Of a DNA stretch of 15,733 bases, positions 13,994 to 15,733 are shown piece after piece (within the stretch, counting starts at the first letter, position 1; each line of letters begins with the position of its first letter). The stretch is taken from positions 1 to 15,733 of the forward strand of contig CAMZLC010000021.1 of NCBI GenBank assembly GCA_947311605.1. The letters are read 5' to 3'. A program made the position numbers and the translations under genes. The notes under the pieces were generated by a model. The model saw only the letters and a program-made list of their open reading frames with translations. It did not search any database and was not told the DNA's origin. This stretch comes from an uncultured Sulfurovum sp. GTDB taxonomy: Bacteria; Campylobacterota; Campylobacteria; Campylobacterales; Sulfurovaceae.

Positions 13994-15733
13994 ATGGACT
14001 TTTTAAAGCAGTTCACACTTTTTGATGTATTTTTAGTAGCGGTTGGGCTGGTACTGGCGAGCATCATTCGTATTTTTTATGATTCTTATAAAGAAAGATT
14101 GAGGCTTAAGAAACTCGGTCGTATGGTCAAGGTATACAATGATTCCATGGACATCTATGAAGAGGGTGTGCTGATCATTTCGGACAAGAAAGAGGTAATC
14201 TTTGCCAATAAAGAGGCTGCAAGAATTTTTGCACTGGGAGACAATGATGTAACCATGGAATATCTCAAAGAGCAAGTCAGCATACGGCTCAGTGGTGCTT
14301 CCGAGGAGGATGAGTTTATGGATATTGTTCACAAGAGAAGAAATATACCGCAAGCCTATATTATCGTAGGAAACTCCTCTATACCGGTTTCTATGAATAC
14401 CAATAAATTCCACATGCAGTTTGAACATAATGACTCATGGAGAATTATTATTTTACAAGATATAGCCAGCAAATTAAAGCTACAGGAGAGGAAGGACAGC
14501 ATGAGTTCTTACAAAGACCTTCTGACCAATCTTCCCACACGCTACCATCTGACTTCAGATCTTGTGACTGTGATTTTAAAAGCAGCGCAGGAAGAGCATG
14601 AATCAGCAATTGCTATGTTTGGGATCAGGGATTTTACGATACTCCAGACAGTTAACGGCATAGAAAAAATGGATCTAGTGCTTCGAGATATTGTGCGAGA
14701 TGTACTGTCTACGCTAGGTACGGAAGTAACTTTGTATCGCTTTGACTGTGATGCTTTTGCCATGGTTTTTGAAGATATTTCGGATAAAAATGAGATAAGA
14801 CGGAAGATGGACAGCGTTGCGCTCAAAGCTCAGAACTTTTTTCTTTCAGAGAATATCAAAGCAGAAACCATGCAGAGTCTCTACTTTGTTGGACAGAAGG
14901 AGGCATCGGTAGAAAAGGTACTGAATGACAGCTGTCGTGTGCTTAGAAGTAAATATAACGAAAAAGTAAGCCATGGTCTTGCAAGTCTTGTGGGAAATAG
15001 TGCTGATGTAAACAGCGCAAAGTATCTCGCCAGTAAACTCGATAAAGAGGATTTTTTGAACGGGATTAAAAATAAAGATTTCTTCTTTTTCTATCAGCCG
15101 ATATACAGCTTGATTGATGACACTATCATGGGCGTTGAAGTACTCACGCGATTGAATCATAAAAAATATGGTTTTTTGTTGGCAGATGACTTTATGCCCA
15201 AAGCGATAGAGTATGGCATTATGCCGGAGATCACCTCGCATTTGCTTGAGAATGTATTGGGGCAAAAGAAGTTTTGGTCAAAAGAGAGAGGTATCGATCT
15301 GGATATGACGATTAATCTCGCGCTGTCTGATCTGCAATCTGGTATCTTTACGGAGTTGCTGGAAAAAAAGCTGCTTGAGTTTAAAATCGATCCCAAAAGT
15401 ATCATTATTGATATTCCTGAAATAGTTCTGGCAGAGGATTTTGATTCAGTATCAGAAGAATTTTATATGCTCAGCAAGATGGGAGTGAGACTCTGTATCG
15501 ACCATTTTGGAAAAGAATCAGTCAGCCTGAAGCATTTGGAAATACTTCCTCTGGAATCCGTTAAAATCGATAGTTCTATTATCCAAAATATAGTAGTAAA
15601 TGAGCATAAGAGGCGACTGCTTTCCGGTATTGTTTCTCTTGGGGATGGACTGGCATTGAAAATTGGAGCCAATCATGTGGACTCTGAAGAGAGCCGAGAT
15701 CTCTTGAGGAGTCTCGGCTGTCATTTTGCTCAA
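13994..15733 (+). CDS. membrane-anchored PAS-GGDEF-EAL protein with degenerate catalytic motifs, 3' end outside the window
   Basis: 580 codons are visible and the frame is open to the right edge. One membrane helix (about 10-28) is followed by a PAS-like domain (about 48-155: EEGVLIISDKKEVIFANKEA). The GGDEF domain starts with LTNLPTR (177-183), but its signature is DCDAF (251-255), so diguanylate cyclase activity is not expected. The EAL domain has EVL at 382-384, Asn441 (INLAL), a DIPE segment at 473-476 in place of ELTE, and K524-I-D. However, DDFG has become DHFG (503-506) and the AEGVE region has become ANHVD (559-563). Loss of a metal-binding Asp and a Glu suggests weak or no phosphodiesterase activity. 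It could act as a c-di-GMP sensor or scaffold at the inner membrane. About one EAL helix and the C-terminus are missing from the window. The start is fixed by the G-rich site at 13983-13991. Confidence 0.88.
   Translation, partial: MDFLKQFTLFDVFLVAVGLVLASIIRIFYDSYKERLRLKKLGRMVKVYNDSMDIYEEGVLIISDKKEVIFANKEAARIFALGDNDVTMEYLKEQVSIRLSGASEEDEFMDIVHKRRNIPQAYIIVGNSSIPVSMNTNKFHMQFEHNDSWRIIILQDIASKLKLQERKDSMSSYKDLLTNLPTRYHLTSDLVTVILKAAQEEHESAIAMFGIRDFTILQTVNGIEKMDLVLRDIVRDVLSTLGTEVTLYRFDCDAFAMVFEDISDKNEIRRKMDSVALKAQNFFLSENIKAETMQSLYFVGQKEASVEKVLNDSCRVLRSKYNEKVSHGLASLVGNSADVNSAKYLASKLDKEDFLNGIKNKDFFFFYQPIYSLIDDTIMGVEVLTRLNHKKYGFLLADDFMPKAIEYGIMPEITSHLLENVLGQKKFWSKERGIDLDMTINLALSDLQSGIFTELLEKKLLEFKIDPKSIIIDIPEIVLAEDFDSVSEEFYMLSKMGVRLCIDHFGKESVSLKHLEILPLESVKIDSSIIQNIVVNEHKRRLLSGIVSLGDGLALKIGANHVDSEESRDLLRSLGCHFAQ

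Overview
The window looks like chromosomal DNA from a Gram-negative bacterium, most likely a Campylobacterota (Sulfurovum/Sulfurimonas-like) relative. This is inferred from moderate GC, many short Sec-exported hypothetical proteins, AAGGA-type ribosome sites, TGCTATAAT-type -10 elements, and a nine-G tract just before a start codon. No rRNA, tRNA, CRISPR array or intact transposase is visible. The taxonomic call is an inference from style, not from a marker gene.

Layout. (1) Positions 1-2462: the 3' part of a large ELWxxDGT tandem-repeat protein gene, built from 48-residue (144-bp) units and open at the left edge. (2) 2463-2725: a non-coding stretch with two hairpins that may be remnants of a mobile element. 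(3) 2726-9184: seven consecutive plus-strand genes, all encoding proteins with N-terminal export signals. In order: a tandem SH3b protein; a 'DTxAEL' protein; an RCC1-like repeat protein that seems cut short; a von Willebrand factor A (vWA) protein interrupted by an in-frame TAG; a possible LolA/DUF4412-like protein with paired cysteines; a 131-aa small protein; and a second 'DTxAEL' protein. They look like an accessory set of envelope or periplasmic proteins of unknown purpose. (4) 9238-10970: two minus-strand integral membrane protein genes, a 421-aa unknown and a 4-helix protein resembling DUF6524. (5) 11071-13839: a divergently transcribed operon with overlapping genes. It encodes a MotA/TolQ/ExbB-type channel subunit with a long cytoplasmic helical tail, a MotB/OmpA-type stator subunit with a very long coiled coil, and a tiny 53-aa basic protein. 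(6) 13994-15733: a membrane-anchored PAS-GGDEF-EAL protein running off the right edge. Its GGDEF site is destroyed and its EAL site is eroded.

How the genes may work together. The ion-channel/stator pair is the most system-like unit. Its architecture is that of a proton-driven motor (MotAB, TolQR, or the ZorAB part of Zorya defence), but no flagellar, Tol, Ton or Zorya effector gene is beside it. Compact divergent promoters at about 10995-11039 link it to the two minus-strand membrane proteins, so those may be co-regulated partners. The seven exported-protein genes are co-oriented with short gaps and contain two members of one unnamed family. The vWA gene is either freshly inactivated or needs stop-codon readthrough.
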